NCBI GenBank assembly: GCA_937922045.1
Contig: CAKZXA010000037.1
Coordinates: forward strand, 1-64,000
Length of the DNA: 64,000 nucleotides
DNA from: an uncultured Acidimicrobiales bacterium
GTDB taxonomy: Bacteria; Actinomycetota; Acidimicrobiia; Acidimicrobiales; SZUA-35
Direction of reading: 5' to 3'
Shown: positions 42,761-51,018 of the stretch, one piece after another
How the letters are laid out: every line of letters starts with the position of its first letter
Numbering within the stretch: the stretch's first letter is position 1
The notes under the pieces: model-generated
Database searches by the model: none
Seen by the model: only the letters and a program-made list of their open reading frames with translations
What the model was told of the DNA's origin: nothing
Made by a program: the position numbers and the translations under genes

Positions 42761-43468
42761 ATGGCCACCCCGACCGTTCCGCGATTGCGTAAGGCGTTGA
42801 AGGGCAAGGCTCCCGGTTTGGCCGAGGAGCATCAGCTTTGGGATGCCGGTCACGAGATTGTTGTCGGTGTCGACGAAGTGGGGCGAGGTTCCTGGGCGGG
42901 GCCCCTCACCATCGGGGCCGTCGTTGTTCCGAAGGATCGCCGGCTCTACAAGCTCCGAGATTCTAAGGCCTTGACCGAGAAAGAACGAGAGGCTCTCTAC
43001 GAGCGCATCACCGACTGGTGCGATGCGTGGGCGGTCGGTCATGTAAGTGCAGCCGAATGTGATCGTCTCGGGATGTCAGCCGCGCAGAAGTTGGCGGCCT
43101 CGCTAGCCATCGAGGGCTTGGGGTTAACCCCCGACGCTGTGCTGCTCGATGGTAAATGGGACTTTGTCGGTCACCCGGTAACTCGGAAGCTGGTAAAGGG
43201 AGACGCCACCTCGCTGTCTATCGCTGCAGCCTCCATCTTGGCCAAAGTCACCCGGGACCGCATCATGCGTGAGCTTGCGCCGATGTATCCGGCCTACAAC
43301 TTTGAAAACAACAAGGGGTATCCCTGCCCTCTCCATAAAACGGCCCTTCAAGGCTATGGGCCGAGCGGGATCCACCGGCGTTCGTGGGTGTTTATGGATG
43401 GCCTGGTATGGAACGGTGTTGATGTGAGGCGGCTGTCGCCTGGCGGTCAAGCCCAGCTCTTCTCGTGA
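42761..43468 (+). CDS. rnhB: Ribonuclease HII
   Basis: 235 residues. Catalytic acids D38 and E39 lie in GVDEVGRGSWAGPL. Other family residues are in LRDSKALTEKERE, DAVLLDGKWDF, VKGDATSLSIAAASILAKVTRD and ENNKGYPCPLHKTALQGYGPSGIHRRSW. It cleaves RNA in RNA-DNA hybrids and removes misincorporated ribonucleotides. The first 30 residues are an extra N-terminal segment. Divergent from the DUF218 gene. Confidence 0.96.
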   Translation: MATPTVPRLRKALKGKAPGLAEEHQLWDAGHEIVVGVDEVGRGSWAGPLTIGAVVVPKDRRLYKLRDSKALTEKEREALYERITDWCDAWAVGHVSAAECDRLGMSAAQKLAASLAIEGLGLTPDAVLLDGKWDFVGHPVTRKLVKGDATSLSIAAASILAKVTRDRIMRELAPMYPAYNFENNKGYPCPLHKTALQGYGPSGIHRRSWVFMDGLVWNGVDVRRLSPGGQAQLFS

Positions 43469-43496
43469 GTTCTAGCCGGTTCCCTACACTGGGGCT

Positions 43497-44642
43497 ATGC
43501 GACGCAACTGGCATGCTTGTTTGATAATCGCGGCGCTCGTGCTCGCCTCGTGCTCCGGGAACAGTGAACCGTTAAGCACCGATTCGGCGACCGGCGCGAC
43601 CACGACGGCTCCTTCCACAACAGCAGAACAGGCCACCCAAACGACAGCCACCCCGACCACGGCAGCGTCGAACACAGAAACCGGGGACACAGAAACCGCC
43701 GACACAGAAACCGCAGACACAGAAACCGGGGACACAGAAACCGGAGGTAGTGAAGGATGCCCACCTCGCTCCGGATCATCGATCCTCGACATCGAAGAGG
43801 GCGGCGTGACCTACCAGGTTCGTGTTTTCGTGCCAGCCTCGTCGTCACCGACCGAAGCCGACCCGGTCCCGGTTGTTCTCAACTGGCATGGTCTCGGTTC
43901 TGACGGAATCCAGCAGTCGTTGTTTACCGGCTATGAGACCCTCGCCAACTCCGAGGGATTCATCGTGGCGCACCCAACAGGGATTCCTGCTGCTGGCGAT
44001 ACGCGCAATGCGTGGGAGCTGGCCCAATTCGACACACCAGGCCGTGATGATGTGGCCATGGTTGAGACGCTGATCGACACCCTCGTCGCCGACTTCTGCG
44101 TCGACGAGGCCAGGGTCTACTCCACCGGCATGTCGAACGGCGGCTTCTTCACCAGCCGCCTCGTCTGTGAGCTCTCGGAGCGGATTGCGGCCGCAGTCTC
44201 GGTGGCCGGTCTCAGCCACCACGACGATTGCAAGCCGGAGCGAGCCGTGCCCTTCATGGCCTTCCATGGCACCGCCGACGATGTCGTCCCCTATGACGGT
44301 GGAGACTCCACCCTTGCCGCTCAGGCACCCCCAGAGATGGCTGACTTCTTTGATCAGGTCATGCCTGATGAGTTCGCCGAGTTCGCGGCCACCGCCGGCT
44401 GTGCCAGCGATGTCGAGGAACGTGCTGTCTCTACTGCGGTAACCGAGATCACCTACAGCGACTGTGGCGATGGCTTCCCAATGGTCTTTTATTCGGTGGC
44501 TGAAGGTGGTCACACCTGGCCCGGCTCGCCCTTCGGCCTGCTGCTCAGCGATCAGCTTGGGTTCACAACGACCGATGTGGATGCGACCGCCGATGGCTGG
44601 GCCTATATGAGCGCCTTCTCGCTCGACGGATCAGCAGAGTAG
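43497..44642 (+). CDS. PHB-depolymerase/LpqC-like esterase lipoprotein
   Basis: 381 residues. Signal peptide with lipobox LASC (Cys19), then a Thr/Ser/Glu-rich linker of about 60 residues with five TET repeats, and an alpha/beta hydrolase. VVLNWHGLGSDG, the nucleophile elbow GMSNGGFF, FHGTADDVVPYDGG and the final His in GGHTWPGSPFG match the polyhydroxybutyrate depolymerase/feruloyl esterase family (COG3509). It is expected to be lipid-anchored outside the membrane and to hydrolyse esters. Confidence 0.87.
   Translation: MRRNWHACLIIAALVLASCSGNSEPLSTDSATGATTTAPSTTAEQATQTTATPTTAASNTETGDTETADTETADTETGDTETGGSEGCPPRSGSSILDIEEGGVTYQVRVFVPASSSPTEADPVPVVLNWHGLGSDGIQQSLFTGYETLANSEGFIVAHPTGIPAAGDTRNAWELAQFDTPGRDDVAMVETLIDTLVADFCVDEARVYSTGMSNGGFFTSRLVCELSERIAAAVSVAGLSHHDDCKPERAVPFMAFHGTADDVVPYDGGDSTLAAQAPPEMADFFDQVMPDEFAEFAATAGCASDVEERAVSTAVTEITYSDCGDGFPMVFYSVAEGGHTWPGSPFGLLLSDQLGFTTTDVDATADGWAYMSAFSLDGSAE
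43671..43745 (+). repeat. Five tandem 15-bp coding repeats (TET-rich linker)
   Basis: Five copies of GACACAGAAACCGnn in frame (43671-43685, -43700, -43715, -43730, -43745), encoding (N/D)TETG or DTETA units in the linker between the lipid anchor and the esterase domain. Confidence 0.9.
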
Positions 44643-44645
44643 ATC

Positions 44646-45050
44646 ATGGCGATGATGCAGCCGCTGAACGACGGTTTGGTCGTGTTCATCTATGTCGATG
44701 ACTTGGAACGGTCGAGCGGCTTCTACCGCGAGGTGCTCGGCCTGCCGCTCGTGCTCGACCAGGTGCACTGCCGGATCTACAAGGTGTCAGACGGTGGGTA
44801 CCTCGGGATCTGCACGTCAGCTGAGCGGTCGACGAGTCCCGAAGGTGTCATCGTAACCCTGGTACGCGACGACGTCGACGAGTATTGCGCCCGTCTCGCC
44901 GCCGCAGGCGTTGTGTTCGAAAAGGCTCCGCAGCTCTACGAGAAGTTCGACATCTACCATGCCTTCCTCCGCGACCCCGACGGCTACCTCATCGAGATCC
45001 AACGGTTCAACGATGCTTCGTGGAACGTACCGCTGCAGCCTGAGGCATAG
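44646..45050 (+). CDS. Glyoxalase/VOC-fold protein
   Basis: 134 residues, one complete VOC unit pair: LVVFIYVDDLERSSGFYREVLGLPLVLD at the start and AFLRDPDGYLIEIQRF at the end, with a central GVIVTLVRDDVDEYCARLAAAGV. Metal ligands would include the E of YLIEIQ. Substrate unknown. It starts three bases after the stop of the esterase gene, so the two are probably cotranscribed. Confidence 0.85.
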   Translation: MAMMQPLNDGLVVFIYVDDLERSSGFYREVLGLPLVLDQVHCRIYKVSDGGYLGICTSAERSTSPEGVIVTLVRDDVDEYCARLAAAGVVFEKAPQLYEKFDIYHAFLRDPDGYLIEIQRFNDASWNVPLQPEA

Positions 45051-45077
45051 AACTCGCCGGTGTTTCGATCTGCGGTC

Positions 45078-45722
45078 CTAACTGTCGAGTTTCACATGCC
45101 CGATATCGGCGTTCTCGCCGGCTGCCATACCTGATCCATAGGCCCGAGTGTCGACCTCGGTCGAGCGCGCCGAGCGGACCTGGAAGGCGGCGTGCAGAGC
45201 CTCGTCAGCGGTGACGTTGGTCGGCACCAAGGCGTTCGAGATGGCGGCCTCGGCTTTCTGAGCTTCGGCTAGCCGTGCCGCTACCTCTCGTACCCAGCCC
45301 ATCGAGTAGCTCATCCGCGAGCGCGGGCGGTCGCGTAAGAGGGCGGCACGAAGCTGGGGGAGGAGGTAGTCGACAAGGGTGAGCGTGAGCTCTATGTCGA
45401 GACTTGTGCCGAAGAGCTCAATGCGGGCCGCGCCCCTCGTGAGTTGATGGCCAAGGCTGCACCGATTGAGTTCGGCCACCTCGCCGTAGAGGTAGACGAC
45501 GCCCCGAGTTGCGTGGCCCCAATCGACGATGAGAACCGTTTCTCGCACGACCTCAGAATCTGCTGCCTCAAGCTCGGCCTCGTCGATATGGTGCCGGGTG
45601 ATCAGCGCTTGGGCTTTCGCGAAAAAGGCGTCGCGTTCAGCCTGATGCTCGGTGCTGTCGGCCTTGGCCAACAGGGCGCGCACACGATCTACGATCCGGT
45701 CCCGACTCGGAGTTCCTGCCAT
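45078..45722 (-). CDS. DUF2786 protein
   Basis: 214 residues from the ATG at 45722 with GGAGAGAT just upstream (the frame extends to 45776). The N-terminal domain RIVDRVRALLAKADSTEHQAERDAFFAKAQALITRHHIDEAEL is the DUF2786 signature. The C-terminal 140 residues contain GWVREVAARLAEAQKAE. The family is of unknown function, often in actinobacteria and phages. Confidence 0.8.
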   Translation of the reverse strand: MAGTPSRDRIVDRVRALLAKADSTEHQAERDAFFAKAQALITRHHIDEAELEAADSEVVRETVLIVDWGHATRGVVYLYGEVAELNRCSLGHQLTRGAARIELFGTSLDIELTLTLVDYLLPQLRAALLRDRPRSRMSYSMGWVREVAARLAEAQKAEAAISNALVPTNVTADEALHAAFQVRSARSTEVDTRAYGSGMAAGENADIGHVKLDS

Positions 45723-45851
45723 ATCTCTCCAGTATGGCGACCAGGGGTGACAGCTGGGGCGATAGCTCACCTTCAATCAACAACTCGAGTGTGCTGGCAA
45801 TCGGTGGGGTCGGGTGGTGCCGGAAGTTGTCGGCGGGTCTAGCATCGGCCT

Positions 45852-47081
45852 ATGACCAAGAACTCGTTGGCCAAGCTGGTAGCCGATCCGATCATGCGCG
45901 GCCCGCTCAACCACGGCCAAGACTTTCTCGCCATACCTGGTCCCTCGGTGATTCCAGGCCGGGTTCTGCGAGCCATGAGCAATCCGATGCCCGACATCTA
46001 CCAAGGCAGCCTCGTTGGCCTCTCGGTAGAGATTTTCGAGCAACTGCCCGCTCTGGCCGGTACGGAGGGCTACGCCTTCGGGATCATGGCCAATGGTCAC
46101 GGCGGTTGGCAGATGGCCATCGATAACGTTCTGTCCCGCAACGACAAGGTTCTCGTGCTTGAATCCGGCCGCTTCGCCACCATCTGGGGTGACATGGCGA
46201 GTATCAGCGGTGTGGACGTTGAGGTGTTGCCCGGCCTCGATGATGCCCCCGTCGACCCCGCCGCTCTGCAGGCGCGGCTTGAGGCCGACACCGACGGTGA
46301 GATCGTGGCCGTCCTGACGGTGCACACCGATACCGCATCGAGCGTGCGCAACGACATTCCTGCTCTCCGGTCGGCGATCGACGCCGCCAACCACAAGGCC
46401 TTGTTCATGGTCGACTGCATCGCCTCGTTGGGCTGTGAGCCGTTCCATATGGACGACTGGGGGGTCGACGTCACCGTGGGCGCAAGCCAGAAAGGGCTCA
46501 TGACGCCACCCGGGCTGGCTTTCGTCTGGATGAATGAGAAGGTGGTCGACGGTGGAACCGGCGATCTCAAGGCCGGCTACACCAGCCTGGATCGCCGTAT
46601 CGATCCCGATGCCCACTATTCGCTCTACAGCGGTACACCGCCGATATCGCATCTCTACGGCTTTCATGAAGCACTCCAGATGATCGCCGAAGAAGGCGGT
46701 TTGGAGAAGGTGTGGGCCCGTCACACCAGCCTGGCGTCGGTGGTTTGGGCTGCGGTTGAAGCCTGGTCGCATCCCGAAGGCGTCGGCTTCAACATCACCG
46801 ACCCGGCCTACCGCTCAACCGCGGTCACCACGGTTCGAACCGGCACGATCGACCCCGATGTGCTCCGACGGATCTGTCAGGCCGAAGCTGGTGTAACCCT
46901 CGGACTCGGGATTGGAGATTTCCCCTTCGCCTGCTTCCGTATCGGTCACATGGGTCACCTGAATCCACCGATGTTGCTCGGCACGATCGGCGTGATCGAA
47001 GCCGCCCTACTCTCGATGGGAGCCCCGATGGGCGGCTCGGGCGTCGAGGCCGCAGCCCGCCGTGTCGGCCAGTTGCTATGA
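45852..47081 (+). CDS. Class V aminotransferase (alanine/serine--glyoxylate type)
   Basis: 409 residues. Recognised by FLAIPGPSVIPGRVLRAMS, ANGHGGWQMAIDNVL, VLVLESGRFATIWGDMA, TVHTDTASSVRNDI, MVDCIASLGCEPFHMDDWGVDVTVGASQKGLMTPPGL (Schiff-base Lys in SQKG), and HMGHLNPPMLLG. Family members transaminate glyoxylate with alanine or serine, or cleave purine-pathway intermediates. The gene leads a four-gene overlapping operon ending in a GHMP kinase. Confidence 0.85.
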   Translation: MTKNSLAKLVADPIMRGPLNHGQDFLAIPGPSVIPGRVLRAMSNPMPDIYQGSLVGLSVEIFEQLPALAGTEGYAFGIMANGHGGWQMAIDNVLSRNDKVLVLESGRFATIWGDMASISGVDVEVLPGLDDAPVDPAALQARLEADTDGEIVAVLTVHTDTASSVRNDIPALRSAIDAANHKALFMVDCIASLGCEPFHMDDWGVDVTVGASQKGLMTPPGLAFVWMNEKVVDGGTGDLKAGYTSLDRRIDPDAHYSLYSGTPPISHLYGFHEALQMIAEEGGLEKVWARHTSLASVVWAAVEAWSHPEGVGFNITDPAYRSTAVTTVRTGTIDPDVLRRICQAEAGVTLGLGIGDFPFACFRIGHMGHLNPPMLLGTIGVIEAALLSMGAPMGGSGVEAAARRVGQLL

Positions 47082-47506
47082 GCCTGGTCCGGCGGCTCTC
47101 CTTCCCCACGTGGGCCGCGATCTTGGCAGCCTGGAACCTGTTCGTCTGGGGTGGACGGCTACGCAACCTGATCGTAGACCCCGGTGGCCTGGCCGTCGCC
47201 AATCGCTGGTCGCTGCTGGCCTCGGTCGGATTCTCCCTTATGGCCTTGGTGGTCCTTGGGTTCTGGCTCGCGCGCTGGCGCGGTCAAGGCGTTGGATCAG
47301 GCCTCGGCCATCCGGTTGCCTTGCTCATGGCCTTCGTCGGTATTGGGCTTTGGTTGGTTCGCGGGTTAGCCATTGCCTCTGCTGACTACAGCATCGGTTT
47401 CATCATCGTTCACTCCGTATTGGCGCTGATCACGATCGCTCTTGGACTCGCCGTTTTGGCCAGCGGTCTCTCGTGGACTCGACGGCCGTCACGGATAGCC
47501 TCATAG
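47078..47506 (+). CDS. Four-helix membrane protein
   Basis: 142 residues, ATG overlapping the preceding stop (ATGA). Four hydrophobic helices (about 10-28, 42-65, 78-98, 105-128) and a basic C terminus. No known family. Its fixed place between the aminotransferase and NifU-N-like genes suggests joint expression but not a function. Confidence 0.65.
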   Translation: MSLVRRLSFPTWAAILAAWNLFVWGGRLRNLIVDPGGLAVANRWSLLASVGFSLMALVVLGFWLARWRGQGVGSGLGHPVALLMAFVGIGLWLVRGLAIASADYSIGFIIVHSVLALITIALGLAVLASGLSWTRRPSRIAS

Positions 47507-47508
47507 CG

Positions 47509-47838
47509 ATGGGTGAACCAGTAACCGTTGTGCAGAAAGAGTCGAGCCGGCCCGGCTACCTTCGTTTCGAGACCAACCGGACATTCACCGGCATGGGACA
47601 CGAGTCGTACAAGCGGGGCGACGAGATCTACACGGATCGCCCACCAGACCTGATCGCTCGCGCCATGTTTGAAACCGGCGATGTCGAAGAGGTACACCTC
47701 TACGCCCAAGCGGTCACGATGAAGGTGGCAGCGAACGCCGACGTACCCCGAATCAAAAAAATTCTCGAGGACATCCACATCTACTACCTACCGGGAGTGG
47801 AGGTACCGACGCCCGAGTCGTTCGGTGCCGAGGGTTGA
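47509..47838 (+). CDS. NifU N-terminal-domain (Nfu_N-like) protein
   Basis: 109 residues from the ATG at 47509, three bases after the upstream stop (a GTG at 47473 is possible). The sequence PGYLRFETNRTFTG... IARAMFETGDVEEVHLYAQAVTMKVAANADVPRIKKILEDI fits the Nfu N-terminal fold found before Fe-S scaffold domains. Here it stands alone without the CxxC scaffold part, as in many actinobacterial homologues. It may help Fe-S trafficking; this is uncertain. Confidence 0.7.
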   Translation: MGEPVTVVQKESSRPGYLRFETNRTFTGMGHESYKRGDEIYTDRPPDLIARAMFETGDVEEVHLYAQAVTMKVAANADVPRIKKILEDIHIYYLPGVEVPTPESFGAEG

Positions 47839-48854
47839 TAACCCACTCGGTTCCTGCGCGAGTCGGCTTGCTCGGCAATCCCTCGGACGGCTACGGCGGC
47901 CGCACCCTCGCTCTTGCAGTACCGAAGTTTACGGCCACGGTTGAACTGGAACCGGCCGATCGGTTGGAGATCGTGCCAGCGCCAGCCGATGAACCCCTGT
48001 GGGACAGCGTGAACGGTCTGGTCGAATCGGTTCGACATCACGGCTACGGCACCGGCCCACAGCTGCTGGCCGCCACCATCGCGACCTTCGCCGACGTGAT
48101 GGCCTCGGTCGACCGCTACGACCTTGGACAGCGGGCGTTCCGGTTGCGCTACCGCACGTCGATTCCACGTCAGGTAGGCCTGGCTGGGTCTTCAGCACTC
48201 GTACTGGCCACGATGCGTTGTCTGGCCGACCTCGTCGACGTCGAGCTTCCACCGCCGGTTTTGGCATCGGTGGCCTTGAAGGTGGAGACCCAGGAGCTTG
48301 GCATAAACGCTGGCCTCCAAGACCGAGTTGTGCAGGCCTACGGGGGCCTGGTGTCGATGAACTTCTCGGAGATGGAGGTTGACGCCCACTGGGGGGTGGC
48401 CTTCGGTTCCTACCGGCAGGTCGATAGCTCTAACCTGCCATCGTTGTTTCTGGCCTACCGCGAGTTAGCCGCCGAGCCAAGCGATCGGTTTCACGCCGTG
48501 TTACGTCAGCGGTACGAGGCCGGCGATGGCCGGATACGAGAACTGCTCGCCGACCTTGCCGCCTTGGCCGTCCAGGGTGAAATGGCCCTGCGGTGGAACG
48601 ATAGTGAGCGGTTCGCCTCCTTGTTGGAGCGCAACATGGAGTTGCGCCGACAGCTGGCTCCGATCGCCGATGCCCAACTGGAGCTGGTCGACGTGGCCCA
48701 GTCGTGCAACGCTCCTGCCACCTTCACCGGCTCCGGCGGTGCCATTGTTGGCGCAGTTACCGACGACGCTCATTTTGCCCGGGTTGCGGGCGCCCTGAAC
48801 GCAATCGGCGCGGCTGCGGTTCGACTAGACGCCGATTCAGGCGAGAACGCTTAG
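47835..48854 (+). CDS. GHMP kinase, glucuronokinase-like
   Basis: 339 residues. GHMP motifs: RVGLLGNPSDGYGGRTLAL, the ATP loop RQVGLAGSSALVLATMRCL, GLQDRVVQAYGGLVSMNF and the C-terminal FTGSGGAIVGAV. These four segments are strikingly like plant glucuronokinase (D-glucuronate to glucuronate-1-phosphate). Another sugar kinase role is possible. It starts at a TTG inside the preceding stop (TTGA), with GAGGG very close, so translation is probably coupled. Confidence 0.8.
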   Translation: MITHSVPARVGLLGNPSDGYGGRTLALAVPKFTATVELEPADRLEIVPAPADEPLWDSVNGLVESVRHHGYGTGPQLLAATIATFADVMASVDRYDLGQRAFRLRYRTSIPRQVGLAGSSALVLATMRCLADLVDVELPPPVLASVALKVETQELGINAGLQDRVVQAYGGLVSMNFSEMEVDAHWGVAFGSYRQVDSSNLPSLFLAYRELAAEPSDRFHAVLRQRYEAGDGRIRELLADLAALAVQGEMALRWNDSERFASLLERNMELRRQLAPIADAQLELVDVAQSCNAPATFTGSGGAIVGAVTDDAHFARVAGALNAIGAAAVRLDADSGENA

Positions 48855-49222
48855 GCTCCGTCAGCGGGCTTTGGCGGGGTCAGGTCATCGCCTGCGTCGC
48901 CGCCACCCACCTTGCGGTTCTTGACCTCGGTCACGGTCTCGTCAACCTTGGCCCCGACTGCGCTGAACGTTTCCAGCATGGCGTCCTTGAGGCTTGCTCC
49001 GATGTCCTTCATGTCGGACTGCACGGCGGGGTCCTTGGCCGCATTGCCGAAACTGGCGAATGCGTCTTGGAGCTTCTGGCCGAGGTCCTCGACCGCAGCC
49101 TTGGTGTCGCCGGGTGAAGAGGTGGTATCGGCTTCGTCGTTTTCCTGTTCGAGATGGAGCTTGAGTTTCAAACCCAATCCCTCAACCTTGTCCCGAACTT
49201 CTTTCCATGTGTCCTGTGACAT
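48851..49222 (-). CDS. Small helical hypothetical protein
   Basis: 123 residues, charged and almost entirely amphipathic-helical: WKEVRDKVEGLGLKLKLHLEQEN, DLGQKLQDAFASFGNAAKD, IGASLKDAMLETFSAVGAKVDETV, then a Gly/Asp/Pro tail. No signal peptide. An AGCTAG-TG-CTAGCT palindrome at 49247-49260 lies just upstream. No family recognised. Overlaps the kinase gene end by four bases. Confidence 0.65.
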   Translation of the reverse strand: MSQDTWKEVRDKVEGLGLKLKLHLEQENDEADTTSSPGDTKAAVEDLGQKLQDAFASFGNAAKDPAVQSDMKDIGASLKDAMLETFSAVGAKVDETVTEVKNRKVGGGDAGDDLTPPKPADGA

Positions 49223-49316
49223 TTGGTTGCCTGCTTTCTTTTGGCTAGCTAGTGCTAGCTCGAATTGTAGTCATGTTGAGGCGAAGGCATCACTCAGCGG
49301 TCGGTAGCGTGGAGAA

Positions 49317-49760
49317 GTGACTGAAAACTCCCACGAACCAGCATCGGCCAACCTCAAGACCACGACCGTGCACCATCTCATCGGCAAGCGCTTCGTCGGG
49401 GAAACCCCCGATGGTCAACGGGTCATGATCGACGGCGAATCGCAGGCCAAAACCGGCATGAACCCGATGGAGCTTCTGCTGAACGCTCTGGGTGCATGCT
49501 CAGCCTTTGACGTGACCGAGATGATCCGCAAGCGACGTCTTGATCTGATCAGCTACAGGGTCGAGATGGAGGGCGAACGGGCCGAAGACACCCCTGCGTA
49601 TTACACGCGGTTCAAGGCCGTCCACTACATCAACGCGCCGGGTCTGGCCCAGGAGATGGCGGAACGTTTTGTTGACCTCGCCACCAACAAGTACTGCTCG
49701 GTTGGTTCAAGCCTGGTGGGCAAGACAGATTTTGAGGTGGTGCTCGAACACGGCGAGTGA
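49317..49760 (+). CDS. OsmC/Ohr-family protein
   Basis: 147 residues from a GTG. OsmC family with GMNPMELLLNALGACSAFDVTEMIRKR (first catalytic Cys) and a second Cys in ATNKYCSVGSSL. The ending TDFEVVLEHGE is YhfA-like. Such proteins reduce organic hydroperoxides with two cysteines; YhfA-like members have less defined substrates. Confidence 0.9.
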   Translation: MTENSHEPASANLKTTTVHHLIGKRFVGETPDGQRVMIDGESQAKTGMNPMELLLNALGACSAFDVTEMIRKRRLDLISYRVEMEGERAEDTPAYYTRFKAVHYINAPGLAQEMAERFVDLATNKYCSVGSSLVGKTDFEVVLEHGE

Positions 49761-49861
49761 GCTGGGTTGCGCTCTTCTTGGGGCTGAGCGGTTCTACCGC
49801 TCAGGCATGAGAGAATGAAGGCCATGATCGTTCGCCCCATGACTCAGTCTGAAGGTGCTGT

Positions 49862-50929
49862 ATGACCGCCCGCTTACTCGTTCGTGATGGTTTGGGCGAA
49901 CCCATGCGCGAATCCTCACCGGATCTCGCTGAGGATCACATCTCGAACAAGGAGATGGTCTGGCTCGATGTCGTCACCACATCGGCGAGCGAACTGGATC
50001 AGCTGGGCGAGCGATTTCGTTTTGATTCGGCCGCCATCGAAGACATCCTCGACATCGAGCAGCTGCCAAAGTTCAACGAGTACGACGAGCATCTCTTTGT
50101 TGTCCTTCATGCCCTGACCGATGAGGGCGATCGGGTCGACACGCTCGAGGTCGATTGCTTCATTACCCCTCAGATGTTTGTCACCGTGAGCGCCCAGCCG
50201 GTGCGCGGCCTCGACTGGCTCTGGCGAGCTGTGCAGTCGCACTCCCACATCGCCGAGAATGGCCCCGATGAGCTCTTTGGGCAGCTCGCGGAGGTCATCG
50301 GCCGCCGTTATCTCGAGGTCATCGCCGAGTTCGAGAATCGCATCGACGAGATCGCCGAGGAGGCCCTCGACGCCGACCCCGACGTGCTCGGCGACATTCA
50401 AGTTCTGCGCCGTGAGGAAACCACGGTGCGCAAGGTCTTGCGCCCCCAACGACTCATGCTGGCCAACCTGCGTCGGGGCACGATTCCGATTCTCGGACCG
50501 AGTTCGCTGTCGATCCTCGGTGATGCGTTCGATGTACACAACCAGGTTGTGGAGTCGTTGGCGACCGCCCGTGGCCTGCTGACCGACGCTCTCGATACCT
50601 ATCGGGGCGCCGCCGCCGATCGGCAGGCCGCAGCCACCACACTGCTGGCCGTGTATTCGGCCATCCTCCTGCCGCTGACCTTGATCACCGGCTGGTTTGG
50701 CATGAATATGCAGCTACCCGGGGGCGAGGGCCGATGGAGTTGGGCTTTCGTTCTGGGCTGCATGATGCTCATCACCTTGATGTCGTTCGTGGCGTTTGTG
50801 AGGGCCGGATTTATCCGAGGCCCTGATTTTGGCGACAGCACCGTCCTGCGCGGTCTGGCCTCGGCGGCTAAGGCCCCGGTCAAGCCGTTCACGATGCTCC
50901 GAAATCCTTCTCGCCGGCCGCGGAGCTAG
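49862..50929 (+). CDS. corA: CorA-type magnesium/cobalt transporter
   Basis: 355 residues. A cytosolic N-terminal domain (FDSAAIEDILDIEQLPKFNEYDEHLFVVLHAL) is followed by a long helix and two C-terminal membrane helices, with the selectivity motif GMN in LITGWFGMNMQLPGG. A pentameric channel for Mg2+ is expected. The C-terminal tail is basic and about 40 residues beyond helix 2. Confidence 0.93.
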   Translation: MTARLLVRDGLGEPMRESSPDLAEDHISNKEMVWLDVVTTSASELDQLGERFRFDSAAIEDILDIEQLPKFNEYDEHLFVVLHALTDEGDRVDTLEVDCFITPQMFVTVSAQPVRGLDWLWRAVQSHSHIAENGPDELFGQLAEVIGRRYLEVIAEFENRIDEIAEEALDADPDVLGDIQVLRREETTVRKVLRPQRLMLANLRRGTIPILGPSSLSILGDAFDVHNQVVESLATARGLLTDALDTYRGAAADRQAAATTLLAVYSAILLPLTLITGWFGMNMQLPGGEGRWSWAFVLGCMMLITLMSFVAFVRAGFIRGPDFGDSTVLRGLASAAKAPVKPFTMLRNPSRRPRS

Positions 50930-51018
50930 AAGACATCCCGAGTATTTGGTCGATGTGGTAGGCAGTTTTTGCTCACTCTGGCTGTCATCGGCGGTCATTC
51001 CTGATATCACTAGCTGGT

